Below, piece by piece: positions 33,563 to 41,075 of a DNA stretch of 64,000 nucleotides (positions are counted from its first letter, which is position 1; every line of letters begins with the position of its first letter). This DNA is from UBA5972 sp964637875 (GTDB lineage Bacteria > Pseudomonadota > Alphaproteobacteria > Rhodobacterales > Rhodobacteraceae). The translations under genes were made by a program, and so were the position numbers. The stretch lies in assembly GCA_964637875.1 (NCBI GenBank), contig CAZWXK010000002.1, positions 1 to 64,000 on the forward strand. Reading direction: 5' to 3'. The notes under the pieces were generated by a model. The model was not told the origin of the DNA. It made no database searches and worked only from the letters and a program-made list of their open reading frames with translations.

Positions 33563-34671
33563 AGCGTGTCTTTCTCCTTCTGGGTCTCGTCATGTCGGTC
33601 GTTGTGCAGGTCGGGATCGCCCATACAACGCCTGTGCGCCTGAAGGATCTAGTAAATTTCGACGGGGTTCGGGGAAATGACCTTGTTGGATACGGTCTGG
33701 TGGTCGGGCTCAACGGTACGGGTGACGGCATTCGGAATGCGCCCTTTACCGAGGAAGCAATGTCGAACATTCTTGAAAGGCTGGGGGTAAATGTAACGGG
33801 CGAAAAATTTCGCCCCAAGAATGTGGCGGCCGTGTTCGTGACCGGCACGCTCCCACCTTTTGCCCGCGCGGGAAGCAGGATTGATGTCACGGTTTCCACC
33901 ATTGGCGATGCCAAGAGTCTGCGAGGTGGTACCCTTATCCTGACACCTCTGAACGGGGCGGACGGTCAGATCTATGCGGTGGCACAGGGGCCGATCATTG
34001 CCGGGGGAGCCGTGGCACAGGGAAAGGCAGCCAGGGTCACGATGGGCGTTCCGACTGCGGGGGTCATCCCGTCGGGCGCACGGGTGGAACGCGAGATCAA
34101 ATTCGATTTCAGTGGAATCCGAAAGATGCGACTTGCCCTGCGAAACCCTGACTTCACGACCGCATTCAAGATCGAGACGGCAATAAACAGTGAATTCGGG
34201 CGAAAAGTAGCCTTGATGCGCGACGGTGGAACGGTCGAGATCGACCTGAAACGGGCCGCCAGTCGCAATGCAGCCCATCTGATCAGCAGAATAGAAAACA
34301 TACGGGTCGAACCCGAGCAGAAAGCGCGCGTGGTGATCGATCAACGTTCCGGTACCATCGTTCTTGGCGAAGATGTCCGTATATCCCGGGTGGCCGTCTC
34401 GCAAGGCAACCTGACGTTGCGTGTGCGTGAGCGGCCCTTGGTCGTGCAGCCAAATCCCTTTTCGCAAGGACAGACATTAACCGTGCCGCGCAGCGATGTT
34501 TCCCTGACCAAGGAAAAGGGAATCGGTCTGGCACAGGTTGACGGCGAGACCTCGTTGTCACAATTGATCCAGGGTCTTAACGCGTTGGGGGTATCTCCGA
34601 ATGACCTGATTGATATCCTCAAGAGCATCAAGGCGGCCGGCGCTCTGCATGCCGAATTCGTGCTGCAATAG
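33559..34671 (+). CDS. flgI: Flagellar P-ring protein FlgI
   Basis: A 370-residue periplasmic protein forming the P ring around the rod in the peptidoglycan layer. A Sec signal peptide (about residues 1-21, LLLGLVMSVVVQVGIA) precedes RLKDLVNFDGVRGNDLVGYGLVVGLNGTGDG and AVFVTGTLPPFARAGSRIDVTVSTIGDA-like P-ring motifs. It is the last of the plus-strand run and is convergent with the fliG-like gene. Confidence 0.96.
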   Translation: MKRVFLLLGLVMSVVVQVGIAHTTPVRLKDLVNFDGVRGNDLVGYGLVVGLNGTGDGIRNAPFTEEAMSNILERLGVNVTGEKFRPKNVAAVFVTGTLPPFARAGSRIDVTVSTIGDAKSLRGGTLILTPLNGADGQIYAVAQGPIIAGGAVAQGKAARVTMGVPTAGVIPSGARVEREIKFDFSGIRKMRLALRNPDFTTAFKIETAINSEFGRKVALMRDGGTVEIDLKRAASRNAAHLISRIENIRVEPEQKARVVIDQRSGTIVLGEDVRISRVAVSQGNLTLRVRERPLVVQPNPFSQGQTLTVPRSDVSLTKEKGIGLAQVDGETSLSQLIQGLNALGVSPNDLIDILKSIKAAGALHAEFVLQ

Positions 34672-34726
34672 CCGTGAACAGGAGATGCCTGCGCAAAAAT
34701 GGAGCATGGCAATCCCCGCCGACAGA

Positions 34727-35266
34727 CTATCGCGGTATCCTTTCACGGGTGGTCTGTGCTGCCTGGTGGACAGCCTTGCTGGATGTCTCGGAAGGGCGCC
34801 ACCGCTTGTTGTTCAACAACACGAGGGCAAGCCCGACACGCCGGGCCTGGGCGCGGGGGAGCATTGTCAGGACCGATCGGGCACGGGCAGGTGTCTGCGC
34901 CCAGAGAACGGTTGCGGCCGTACAAGGGTGCTGGGCGAGCAGATGCCGAGCCAGATCGGTTACCGGGAGCTGGTCCCACCCCTTGTCGCGGCATGTTGAA
35001 GCTCTCGCGCGTTTCGGGGAGCGGTGATCGGCATTGGCGCCGATCTCGGCAAGAAGTTCCCCGACCACTTGTTGCAGAACCTGTATGTCGGCAGGCGTCT
35101 TGCGGGATTGCGCGGCGCCGTCGGCAGCTTTCCCGGGCTGTGATGATGGCGGCTGACGCAGGGCCCGAAGGATGACACGCGCCTTTTCATTGGGCGAAAG
35201 ATGGTCTGTTCCCGTGTTTCGAATATCAGGTCGGTCAGCGATGCCGGTCGTGGAAGGCGATGTCAT
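34727..35266 (-). CDS. Truncated FliG-like protein (N and middle domains only)
   Basis: A 179-residue protein. The start LSPNEKARVILRAL matches the first helix of FliG_N (LTGxEKAAILLL-type), and residues 104-150 (LARHLLAQHPCTAATVL, then PARARSVLTMLP) resemble the FliG middle domain, with QHPC in place of the conserved EHPQ at 112-115. It stops about ten residues after that, without the charged C-terminal torque domain, where FliG is usually 330-370 residues. The ATG overlaps the fliP stop (ATGA), so it is translated with fliP. In other bacteria this position in the fliF operon belongs to fliG. The call is moderate because no other FliG is in the window. Confidence 0.62.
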   Translation of the reverse strand: MTSPSTTGIADRPDIRNTGTDHLSPNEKARVILRALRQPPSSQPGKAADGAAQSRKTPADIQVLQQVVGELLAEIGANADHRSPKRARASTCRDKGWDQLPVTDLARHLLAQHPCTAATVLWAQTPARARSVLTMLPRAQARRVGLALVLLNNKRWRPSETSSKAVHQAAQTTRERIPR

Positions 35267-35994
35267 TGGTAACCTCTTACCAGTGCGCCCGCCAACAGGC
35301 CCCAGCCATTCGACACCACGAAAAAGGCCAGCTTGAACGGCAGCGACACGATTGCCGGAGGAACCATCAGCATACCCATGGACATGAGAACAGCCGCGAC
35401 AACGAGGTCGATGATCAGAAATGGAAGAAAGATCAGAAAGCCGATCTCAAAGGCCCGCTGGATCTCGCTGAGCATGAATGCGGGCAGAAGAACCGAAAGG
35501 GAGATCGCGCCATTGGCGTCGAGACGGGGAACAGAAAGCGCCGATGTCAACGCCGAGAGGGTGTCGGCGTCCGTTCGTGCGGTCATGAACTGGCGAAAGG
35601 GCGCCATGACGAGAGGAAAGGCCTGCTCGACCGCGATCTTGCCATTCAGCAGCGGCGCCACGCCATTGCTCCAGGCCTGGGAAAAGACGGGCTCCATGAC
35701 GAAATAGGTCAGGAACAGGGCGAGGCTGACAATCAACATGCCTGGTGGCGCCTGCTGAAGGCCGATTGCCTGACGCAGGATTGAAAGAACCGTAACCATG
35801 AAAGGAAAACAGGTGATCATGATCGCCAGCGCCGGGGCAATGCTGAGAAGGGTAATCAGGACGAAAAGCTGAACGCCGCGCAGAGTGAGCGTATCCTGTG
35901 CGCCGAGATCGATAGACAGTTGTTGCGCGACCACGACGCCAGGCAGAATGGCAAGCAGCATCGTCAGCACCGCCAGGAATGATCGTCGGGCCAT
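35263..35994 (-). CDS. fliP: Flagellar export gate protein FliP
   Basis: A 243-residue core component of the type III export gate. A cleavable signal-like N-terminus is followed by the family motif MVTVLSILRQAIGLQQAPPGMLIV and the later FMLSEIQRAFEIGFLIFLPFLIIDLVVAAVLMSMGM-type region. It overlaps the fliG-like gene at its end. fliQ and fliR are elsewhere in the window. Confidence 0.95.
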   Translation of the reverse strand: MARRSFLAVLTMLLAILPGVVVAQQLSIDLGAQDTLTLRGVQLFVLITLLSIAPALAIMITCFPFMVTVLSILRQAIGLQQAPPGMLIVSLALFLTYFVMEPVFSQAWSNGVAPLLNGKIAVEQAFPLVMAPFRQFMTARTDADTLSALTSALSVPRLDANGAISLSVLLPAFMLSEIQRAFEIGFLIFLPFLIIDLVVAAVLMSMGMLMVPPAIVSLPFKLAFFVVSNGWGLLAGALVRGYQ

Positions 35995-35996
35995 GT

Positions 35997-36305
35997 TCAG
36001 CCCCTGTCATCCATGTCCGCCACTTCGGTGAGGCGCACCGCAAGCCGCCCCTCGGGCGATTGGGTCAGGGTACCCCGTGCGATCAGCTTGTCACCGACGA
36101 ACAACTCGACCGGGTCATCAAGGTCGCGATCAAGGGGCAGGACAGCGTCGGGGGTCAGATCGACCAGCTCACCGATCAGGGGGTGTGCACGGCCAACGCA
36201 GACAGACACGGAAACCGGGATGCGCGATAAGGGCGAGGTCCCGAGCTCGCCGATCGGGGAGGGGGTGCCTGGTGAGGTCGGGGCGGTGGCAGTGCTGTCA
36301 TCCAT
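35997..36305 (-). CDS. fliN: Flagellar motor switch protein FliN
   Basis: A 102-residue C-ring protein, a single SpoA/FliN domain: LSRIPVSVSVCVGRA, VDLTPDAVLPLD, and ELFVGDKLIARGTL. It starts eight bases before the end of fliH on the minus strand. Its normal partner FliM is not in the window. Confidence 0.9.
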   Translation of the reverse strand: MDDSTATAPTSPGTPSPIGELGTSPLSRIPVSVSVCVGRAHPLIGELVDLTPDAVLPLDRDLDDPVELFVGDKLIARGTLTQSPEGRLAVRLTEVADMDDRG

Positions 36306-36900
36306 GTGATTCTTCCTCGGTCATCAGTTCGAAATAGGTCTCGACCCGTTCCTTCAATGCCGTCAGTGCGCTGGCCTGATCGACATGTCTCTCATGATCG
36401 GCGGCCTGAATAACGATCTCGTTGTCCGACAGGTCCGGGTCGGCCTGTATGTCGGGTTGCGCAGGAATGTCGGCGAGGGTGTCGATCAGCTGTACGAGCG
36501 CGTCCTTGTGTGCAGGGGAACATCGCAAGGTTATCTGATCGGGGATTATCTGGTCAGCAATTGCGGCGATCTCGGTTGTCAACAGATCTGCAAGCCCGAC
36601 ATGTGCAACACTGGGCAATACGACGTCGATGAATGTCAGCACAAGATCGCGCAGGTCGCTCAGTATGGCCCTGCGGGCCTCGACATGGGTAAAGGTCACC
36701 TCTTGCAGCTGCTGGGCCAGCCCCTCGGCCAGTGCGAGGTCGCGTTCGCGCAAGGCAGCACGCGCTGTGGTGTCGCCCTTCTGTCGCCCGCGTTCAAAGG
36801 CGTCGTTTCGGATATTGTCCAGCTGTTCCCGGGTGAGGAAAACCACGCTGGGGGTTTCGGTTTCCCCCTTGGGGGCATCGAAATCGGGAAAGGCGATCAT
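36298..36900 (-). CDS. fliH: Flagellar assembly protein FliH (export ATPase regulator)
   Basis: A 200-residue FliH-like protein that would couple the FliI ATPase to the export apparatus. Poorly conserved; the call uses the position between fliF and fliN, the heptad-rich helical middle (AALRERDLALAEGLAQQLQ), and the C-terminal beta region. Its start codon shares one base with the fliF stop (TGATG). Confidence 0.78.
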   Translation of the reverse strand: MIAFPDFDAPKGETETPSVVFLTREQLDNIRNDAFERGRQKGDTTARAALRERDLALAEGLAQQLQEVTFTHVEARRAILSDLRDLVLTFIDVVLPSVAHVGLADLLTTEIAAIADQIIPDQITLRCSPAHKDALVQLIDTLADIPAQPDIQADPDLSDNEIVIQAADHERHVDQASALTALKERVETYFELMTEEESHG

Positions 36901-38432
36901 CAGGCAGGCTCCTCATCGGATTCGATCCAGCTTTTCAGAACTTCCATTGCGTCGTCCTGACGCTCGGCGATGATCTGGCGGAGCTGAGCAACCGGGTCGG
37001 GGGTGTGGTCAAGCGCGTTGGTACCGGCACCCTGGGGCGCGTCGGGCGCAGGCAGGGCGGCACCCTCGGCGTTGGCCGTGTCGGACCCGGTCACAAGGGG
37101 GGGGCGGGCGAGCAGCGGGCGCAGCACGGTCAGGACCAGAACCAGCACAACCAGCGCAAGCATGCCCGCCTTGATGATAGCGGTCGCATCGAGCGACAGC
37201 CGCGACAGGAGGGACGGAACGGCCTCGGTTCCATTTTGGGGGACGGGCTGGAATTTCATCGCGCGCACGGTGACGACATCGCCCCGAGATTTGTCATAGC
37301 CGATCGCACTCTGGACAAGATCGCGCAGGGCGGTCAGCTCCTGTTCGGAACGTGGGCGCCAGCTGATCGTGCCGTCCGGATTGGTGGTCTTGACGTCATT
37401 GACCAGCACGGCAACGCTGAGCTTTCTGATCTGCCCAGGATGTTTGATCAATTCGCGCGTTGTCTGGGAAACCTCGTAATTCACGATCTCGCGGGTTTCG
37501 CTGCGGGTGGATTTGGAGGTTGCGCCCCCATTGCCGGGGCGATTTGCCGGAAGGTTGCTGGCGACGGTTACCTGGCCTCTGCCGCTGTCCGTGGAATTGC
37601 CGGAAACCTCGCGATTGTCGGTACTGATGGCCACGCGACTGTTGGGATCGAATTTCTTTTCGACCAGCTTTTCCTGTTGGCGCAGCAGATCGACCGAAAC
37701 CTCGACAACGGCATTGCCAGGCCCGACCCGCGCCTCGAGAAGCTGTACGATATTGCGGCGCAATTCCTGAGCCTTGCGGCCGGCCCCCGGACTGGCACCA
37801 TCGACAGGGATCAGGCCGCGATCCGCGTCGATGATTGCAACGTCTTCGGGCATCAGCCCGGCAACGGCGGATGCGACAAGAAAACGTAACCCTCGCACCT
37901 GTTTGTCGGTCAGCCGGCTTGCCGTCAGGCGCAGGGTGACCGATGCGGTCACCTTTTGCCGTTTCGCGAAGGGGCGTCGTTGGGGGGTGGCGATATGCAC
38001 CCGCACGGAACGCACGTTTGGCCAGATCAGGATCGTGCGCGCAAGCTCCCCCTCCTTGGCGCGCCAGTATGCGGCGTCGAACATGCGGGCCGTCGTGCCG
38101 AACCCGGAAAGATTGTCGAGCAGTTCATACCCCTTCGAAGTGTTGGCTGGCAGCCCCTCCTGCGCAAGGCTCATGCGCAGTTCGTCACGGCGTGTCGAAT
38201 CGACATAGATCGCATTGCCCCGCACCTGATAGGCGACACCGCGTTGATCGAGCGCACTGACAACCTCGCCGGCGATGGCCGGGTCGAGGCCCGAGAACAG
38301 TAACGACATCGAGGGCGAAGTGGCCATTCTGGCAAGCAGCAGGATGGCTGCAAACATGGCTGCCGACGAAAGAATGACGATCACTCGCCGCCGCATGTCC
38401 AGAGCCTGCCAGAACGTCGTGACCTGATTCAA
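36900..38432 (-). CDS. fliF: Flagellar MS-ring protein FliF
   Basis: A 510-residue MS-ring protein with an N-terminal transmembrane helix (VIVILSSAAMFAAILLLARM), the periplasmic RBM domains (LFSGLDPAIAGEVVSALDQRGVAY, RTILIWPNVRSVRVHIATP) and a C-terminal membrane helix (MLALVVLVLVLTVLRPLL). The start is a TTG at 38432: GAGGG lies seven bases upstream and gives the family's normal N-terminus MNQVTTFWQALDMRRR. The ATG at 38507 would fall inside a CtrA-like box. Divergent from fliL. Confidence 0.9.
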   Translation of the reverse strand: MNQVTTFWQALDMRRRVIVILSSAAMFAAILLLARMATSPSMSLLFSGLDPAIAGEVVSALDQRGVAYQVRGNAIYVDSTRRDELRMSLAQEGLPANTSKGYELLDNLSGFGTTARMFDAAYWRAKEGELARTILIWPNVRSVRVHIATPQRRPFAKRQKVTASVTLRLTASRLTDKQVRGLRFLVASAVAGLMPEDVAIIDADRGLIPVDGASPGAGRKAQELRRNIVQLLEARVGPGNAVVEVSVDLLRQQEKLVEKKFDPNSRVAISTDNREVSGNSTDSGRGQVTVASNLPANRPGNGGATSKSTRSETREIVNYEVSQTTRELIKHPGQIRKLSVAVLVNDVKTTNPDGTISWRPRSEQELTALRDLVQSAIGYDKSRGDVVTVRAMKFQPVPQNGTEAVPSLLSRLSLDATAIIKAGMLALVVLVLVLTVLRPLLARPPLVTGSDTANAEGAALPAPDAPQGAGTNALDHTPDPVAQLRQIIAERQDDAMEVLKSWIESDEEPA

Positions 38433-38500
38433 GATATTGCCCTCAACCTGCCGGGGGCCGTTCTGGCCCCGCCCTGGAATCGAAAACTGGGCCAGCGGCC

Positions 38501-38516
38501 TTAACATTTGGTTAGC
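38501..38516. promoter_or_regulatory. CtrA-like box in the fliF/fliL intergenic region
   Basis: TTAA (38501-38504), seven bases CATTTGG, TTAG (38512-38515), then C. One mismatch to TTAA-N7-TTAA. It lies between the two divergent TTG starts and could drive both the fliF and fliL operons. Confidence 0.6.
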
Positions 38517-38580
38517 CAGAAGCGGATTAGGTTGTGCCCGTCGCGCATACCGCCGGCTCCAGAATCGAGGAAAGGGAATC

Positions 38581-39093
38581 TTGTCCGAAAAAAAGAAAAC
38601 CGAGCAGGAACAGTCCGCCAGACCGGGTGGGAAAAAGGGCCTGATCCTGGGTGCCCTGATGGCTGTTGTTCTGGGCGCGGCAGGGTTTTATGGCAGCTAT
38701 TCGGGGCTCATTCCCCTGCCTGCCCGTGGCAAGCCGGCACAGGCCAGCCAGGACGTTACCCCCGCCCCCCCCGAGATCGCCGGAACACTCAAGGGTACGG
38801 CCTTTGTCGATCTCAAGCCGATGGTCATTTCGCTGGGCGAGCGGGCTGGCAACAATTACCTGCGGCTGCATGTAACGCTCGAGGTTTCTGCTGCCGGGCA
38901 GACCCTGGTCAAGATGTTGACCCCCCGGATCATGGATGTGCTGAACGAATATCTGCGAGCCGTCACCCCCGCGGATATCGAGGATCCGGCAATGATGGGG
39001 CGGTTGCGGGCGCAGATGCTGCGCCGGGTGCAGGTGGTCACGGGCTCTGACGCGGTGCGCGACCTGCTGATCATAGAATTCGTGTTGAGCTAG
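38581..39093 (+). CDS. fliL: Flagellar basal-body protein FliL
   Basis: A 170-residue single-pass membrane protein around the stator-rotor interface. A lysine-rich cytoplasmic start (MSEKKK) precedes one transmembrane helix (about 20-41, LILGALMAVVLGAAGFYGSY); the periplasmic domain carries FVDLKPMVISLGERAGNNYLRLHVTLE and LRRVQVVTGSDAVRDLLIIEFVLS. The start is TTG at 38581 with GAGGAAAGGG upstream. A second, more distant FliL-like gene is at 48.7 kb. Confidence 0.9.
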   Translation: MSEKKKTEQEQSARPGGKKGLILGALMAVVLGAAGFYGSYSGLIPLPARGKPAQASQDVTPAPPEIAGTLKGTAFVDLKPMVISLGERAGNNYLRLHVTLEVSAAGQTLVKMLTPRIMDVLNEYLRAVTPADIEDPAMMGRLRAQMLRRVQVVTGSDAVRDLLIIEFVLS

Positions 39094-39102
39094 GAGGGTT
39101 TC

Positions 39103-39525
39103 ATGGGCTTTCTGTCCGATGTCTTGCTTTTGTCGGCTGCATTGCTATCGGCACTGTATTGCTGGATTCTGGCCAGACGTCTGAAAAGACTGAACAACAT
39201 GGAAGATGGCCTTGGCGCGGCCATCACGGCATTGACCGCCCAGGTGGACGAGATGCGTGTCGCCTTGGGGGATGTGGCACGATCGGCCGACAACCGGGTC
39301 GAATTGCTGCAAGCCGTTACGTCACAGGCAAATCGCGCCGCAGATCGGCTGGAGCTGACGCTGGCCGCGCTGCACGAGGACGAGATTGCCGATTCAGGGT
39401 CGGGCGGCCTTGCGGTGAACGGCGAAGGAATGCGTGGGCGCCCTGGCGCGCCGGGTCGTCGGCTGCCGGGTGCCCCGCGTGTCCGGCCCCGGGCCAGAAG
39501 GCTGGCGCCGGAGACCCCCACATGA
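39103..39525 (+). CDS. Conserved flagellar-locus membrane protein of unknown function
   Basis: A 140-residue protein that I do not recognise. The N-terminus is a single hydrophobic anchor (about residues 5-24, LSDVLLLSAALLSALYCWIL), followed by a basic RRLKRLNNME stop and a predicted coiled coil with heptads (ITALTAQVDEMRVAL, VELLQAVTSQAN). The tail is proline-arginine rich (RGRPGAPGRRLPGAP) and likely disordered. It lies between fliL and the motE-like gene and starts nine bases after the fliL stop. It overlaps its neighbour by four bases (ATGA), so it is surely expressed with the flagellar operon. Confidence 0.7.
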   Translation: MGFLSDVLLLSAALLSALYCWILARRLKRLNNMEDGLGAAITALTAQVDEMRVALGDVARSADNRVELLQAVTSQANRAADRLELTLAALHEDEIADSGSGGLAVNGEGMRGRPGAPGRRLPGAPRVRPRARRLAPETPT

Positions 39526-40118
39526 GGCCAGCGCGTCGTGCACGGCCGGGGCCGCTCGGCGTCATCATCCTGGTGCTTCTGACTTCGGCCGTCATAAGGG
39601 CCGAGGGGATCGATCTTGCCGGGGCCCAGGAAAAGGTTGCGGCATCCATCGATTCGGCAACGGGCGGGGCTCGATCCCCGCAGGGTCGGGCCCCCGGGTG
39701 CCAGCCGCCGCCGGATGTCGAGGCCCTGATCAAGGCTGTGAAGAACCGGCAGAAGAACCTCGACGAACGCGAGAGACGCCTGGCTGACCGCTTGCAGGCG
39801 CTCAAGGTGGCCGAGATGAAACTCGAGGAAAACCGTACCGCACTGATCGCCGCCGAGAAAAAGCTGGCTGCGACCCTGGCCATTGCCGACAAGGCCGCAG
39901 AAAAGGATGTGGCCCGCCTGACTGCGGTGTATGAAAACATGAAACCCCGAAACGCCGCCCGCCTGTTCGAGGCAATGGCCCCGGAATTTGCCGCCGGGTT
40001 TCTCGGCCGGATGCGCCCCGATGCCGCAGCGCGCGTAATGTCGAATATTGCGCCAGAAAAAGGATATGAGATCAGTCTGATCCTGGCAGGGCGCAATGCG
40101 CGCGCGCCCAGGAAATAG
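39522..40118 (+). CDS. motE: MotE-like periplasmic protein (MgtE_N-type)
   Basis: A 198-residue protein with an N-terminal signal or anchor (LGVIILVLLTSAVIRA), a long coiled coil (KNRQKNLDERERRLADRLQALKVAEMKLE-type), and a C-terminal MgtE_N-like domain (VYENMKPRNAARLFEAM, FLGRMRPDAAARVMSNI). This is the architecture of MotE, which in Rhizobium is a chaperone for motor protein MotC. Starts at 39522 inside the previous stop (ATGA). Confidence is moderate for the symbol because the match is by architecture. Confidence 0.78.
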   Translation: MRPARRARPGPLGVIILVLLTSAVIRAEGIDLAGAQEKVAASIDSATGGARSPQGRAPGCQPPPDVEALIKAVKNRQKNLDERERRLADRLQALKVAEMKLEENRTALIAAEKKLAATLAIADKAAEKDVARLTAVYENMKPRNAARLFEAMAPEFAAGFLGRMRPDAAARVMSNIAPEKGYEISLILAGRNARAPRK

Positions 40119-40202
40119 CGACCGGATCAGCCTTTGTTAACGCCTGCGCGTCCATTCTGGTGCCCGGACGATTCTGTCTGATAACAGGGGTTCTGGCATC
40201 TG

Positions 40203-41075
40203 ATGGTTGGCATCATCGGCATCATAATGGTCATTGGCATGATCTTTGGCGGGTTTCTTGCCGATGGCGGAAAGCTCAGCATCATCCTGCAGGCCGCACC
40301 CTATGAGATGATCATCATTCTTGGCGCCGCGGTCGGGGCTTTCGTGCTGGCCAATGATGGTGCCGGCCTGAAACACACGGTCAAGGATATCGGAAAGGTC
40401 TTCAAGGGGTCCCGGTGGAAGAAAAAGGATTACCGTGACCTGTTGTGCCTGCTGTTCGAACTGATTCGCCTGGGCCGACAAAATCCGATGTCGCTCGAGG
40501 AACATATCGAAAATCCGCAGGAATCGGCGATCTTTTCGCGCTTTCCCCGAATCCTCTCAGATCACGAGGCAGTCGCCCTGATCAGTGACACCTTGCGGGC
40601 CGCACTGATGAACTATGACGACCCCAATCAGGTCGAGGAAGTGCTGGAAAAGCGGATGGAACGAAACCTGCACCATGCGCTGCACTCGAGTCACGCCTTG
40701 CAGACCCTGGCCGATGGCCTTCCCGCGCTGGGCATTGTCGCTGCCGTTCTGGGTATCATCAAGACCATGGGTTCGATCGACCAGCCACCGGAAATCCTGG
40801 GCGAGCTGATCGGCAGCGCGCTGGTGGGAACCTTTCTTGGCGTTCTGATGGCCTATGGAATCGTCGGCCCCTTTGCGGCAAAGGTCAAGATGGTGGTTGA
40901 AACCGATCAGTATTTCTACCAGCTCATCCGCGAGGTTCTCGTTGCGAACCTTCACAGTCATGCACCCAACATCTGCATCGAGGTGGGACGACAGAATACG
41001 CCCAGCCAGCTCAGGCCATCCTTTTCGGAACTTGAAGAAGCGCTGAAAGAGGTCAAGCAGGGGGCGGCGGCATGA
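40203..41075 (+). CDS. motA: Flagellar stator protein MotA
   Basis: A 290-residue stator subunit with four transmembrane segments. MotA motifs are clear: GIIMVIGMIFGGFLADGG and LADGLPALGIVAAVLGIIKTMGSI with the conserved Pro-Gly, plus LGELIGSALVGTFLGVLMAYG. The cytoplasmic loop carries EKRMERNLHHALHSSHA, which normally meets FliG_C. A TTAAC half-site of CtrA is found at 40137-40141 upstream. It overlaps the next gene by four bases. Confidence 0.95.
   Translation: MVGIIGIIMVIGMIFGGFLADGGKLSIILQAAPYEMIIILGAAVGAFVLANDGAGLKHTVKDIGKVFKGSRWKKKDYRDLLCLLFELIRLGRQNPMSLEEHIENPQESAIFSRFPRILSDHEAVALISDTLRAALMNYDDPNQVEEVLEKRMERNLHHALHSSHALQTLADGLPALGIVAAVLGIIKTMGSIDQPPEILGELIGSALVGTFLGVLMAYGIVGPFAAKVKMVVETDQYFYQLIREVLVANLHSHAPNICIEVGRQNTPSQLRPSFSELEEALKEVKQGAAA

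Noticed and set aside
34672..34726. Frameshifted C-terminal FliG domain downstream of the FliG-like gene
   Set aside because: Only 55 bases remain before the flgI stop, so there is no room for the missing domain in any frame.
38433..38507. ATG at 38507 as the fliF start
   Set aside because: It gives an atypical N-terminus and falls inside the CtrA-like box; the TTG at 38432 has GAGGG at good spacing.
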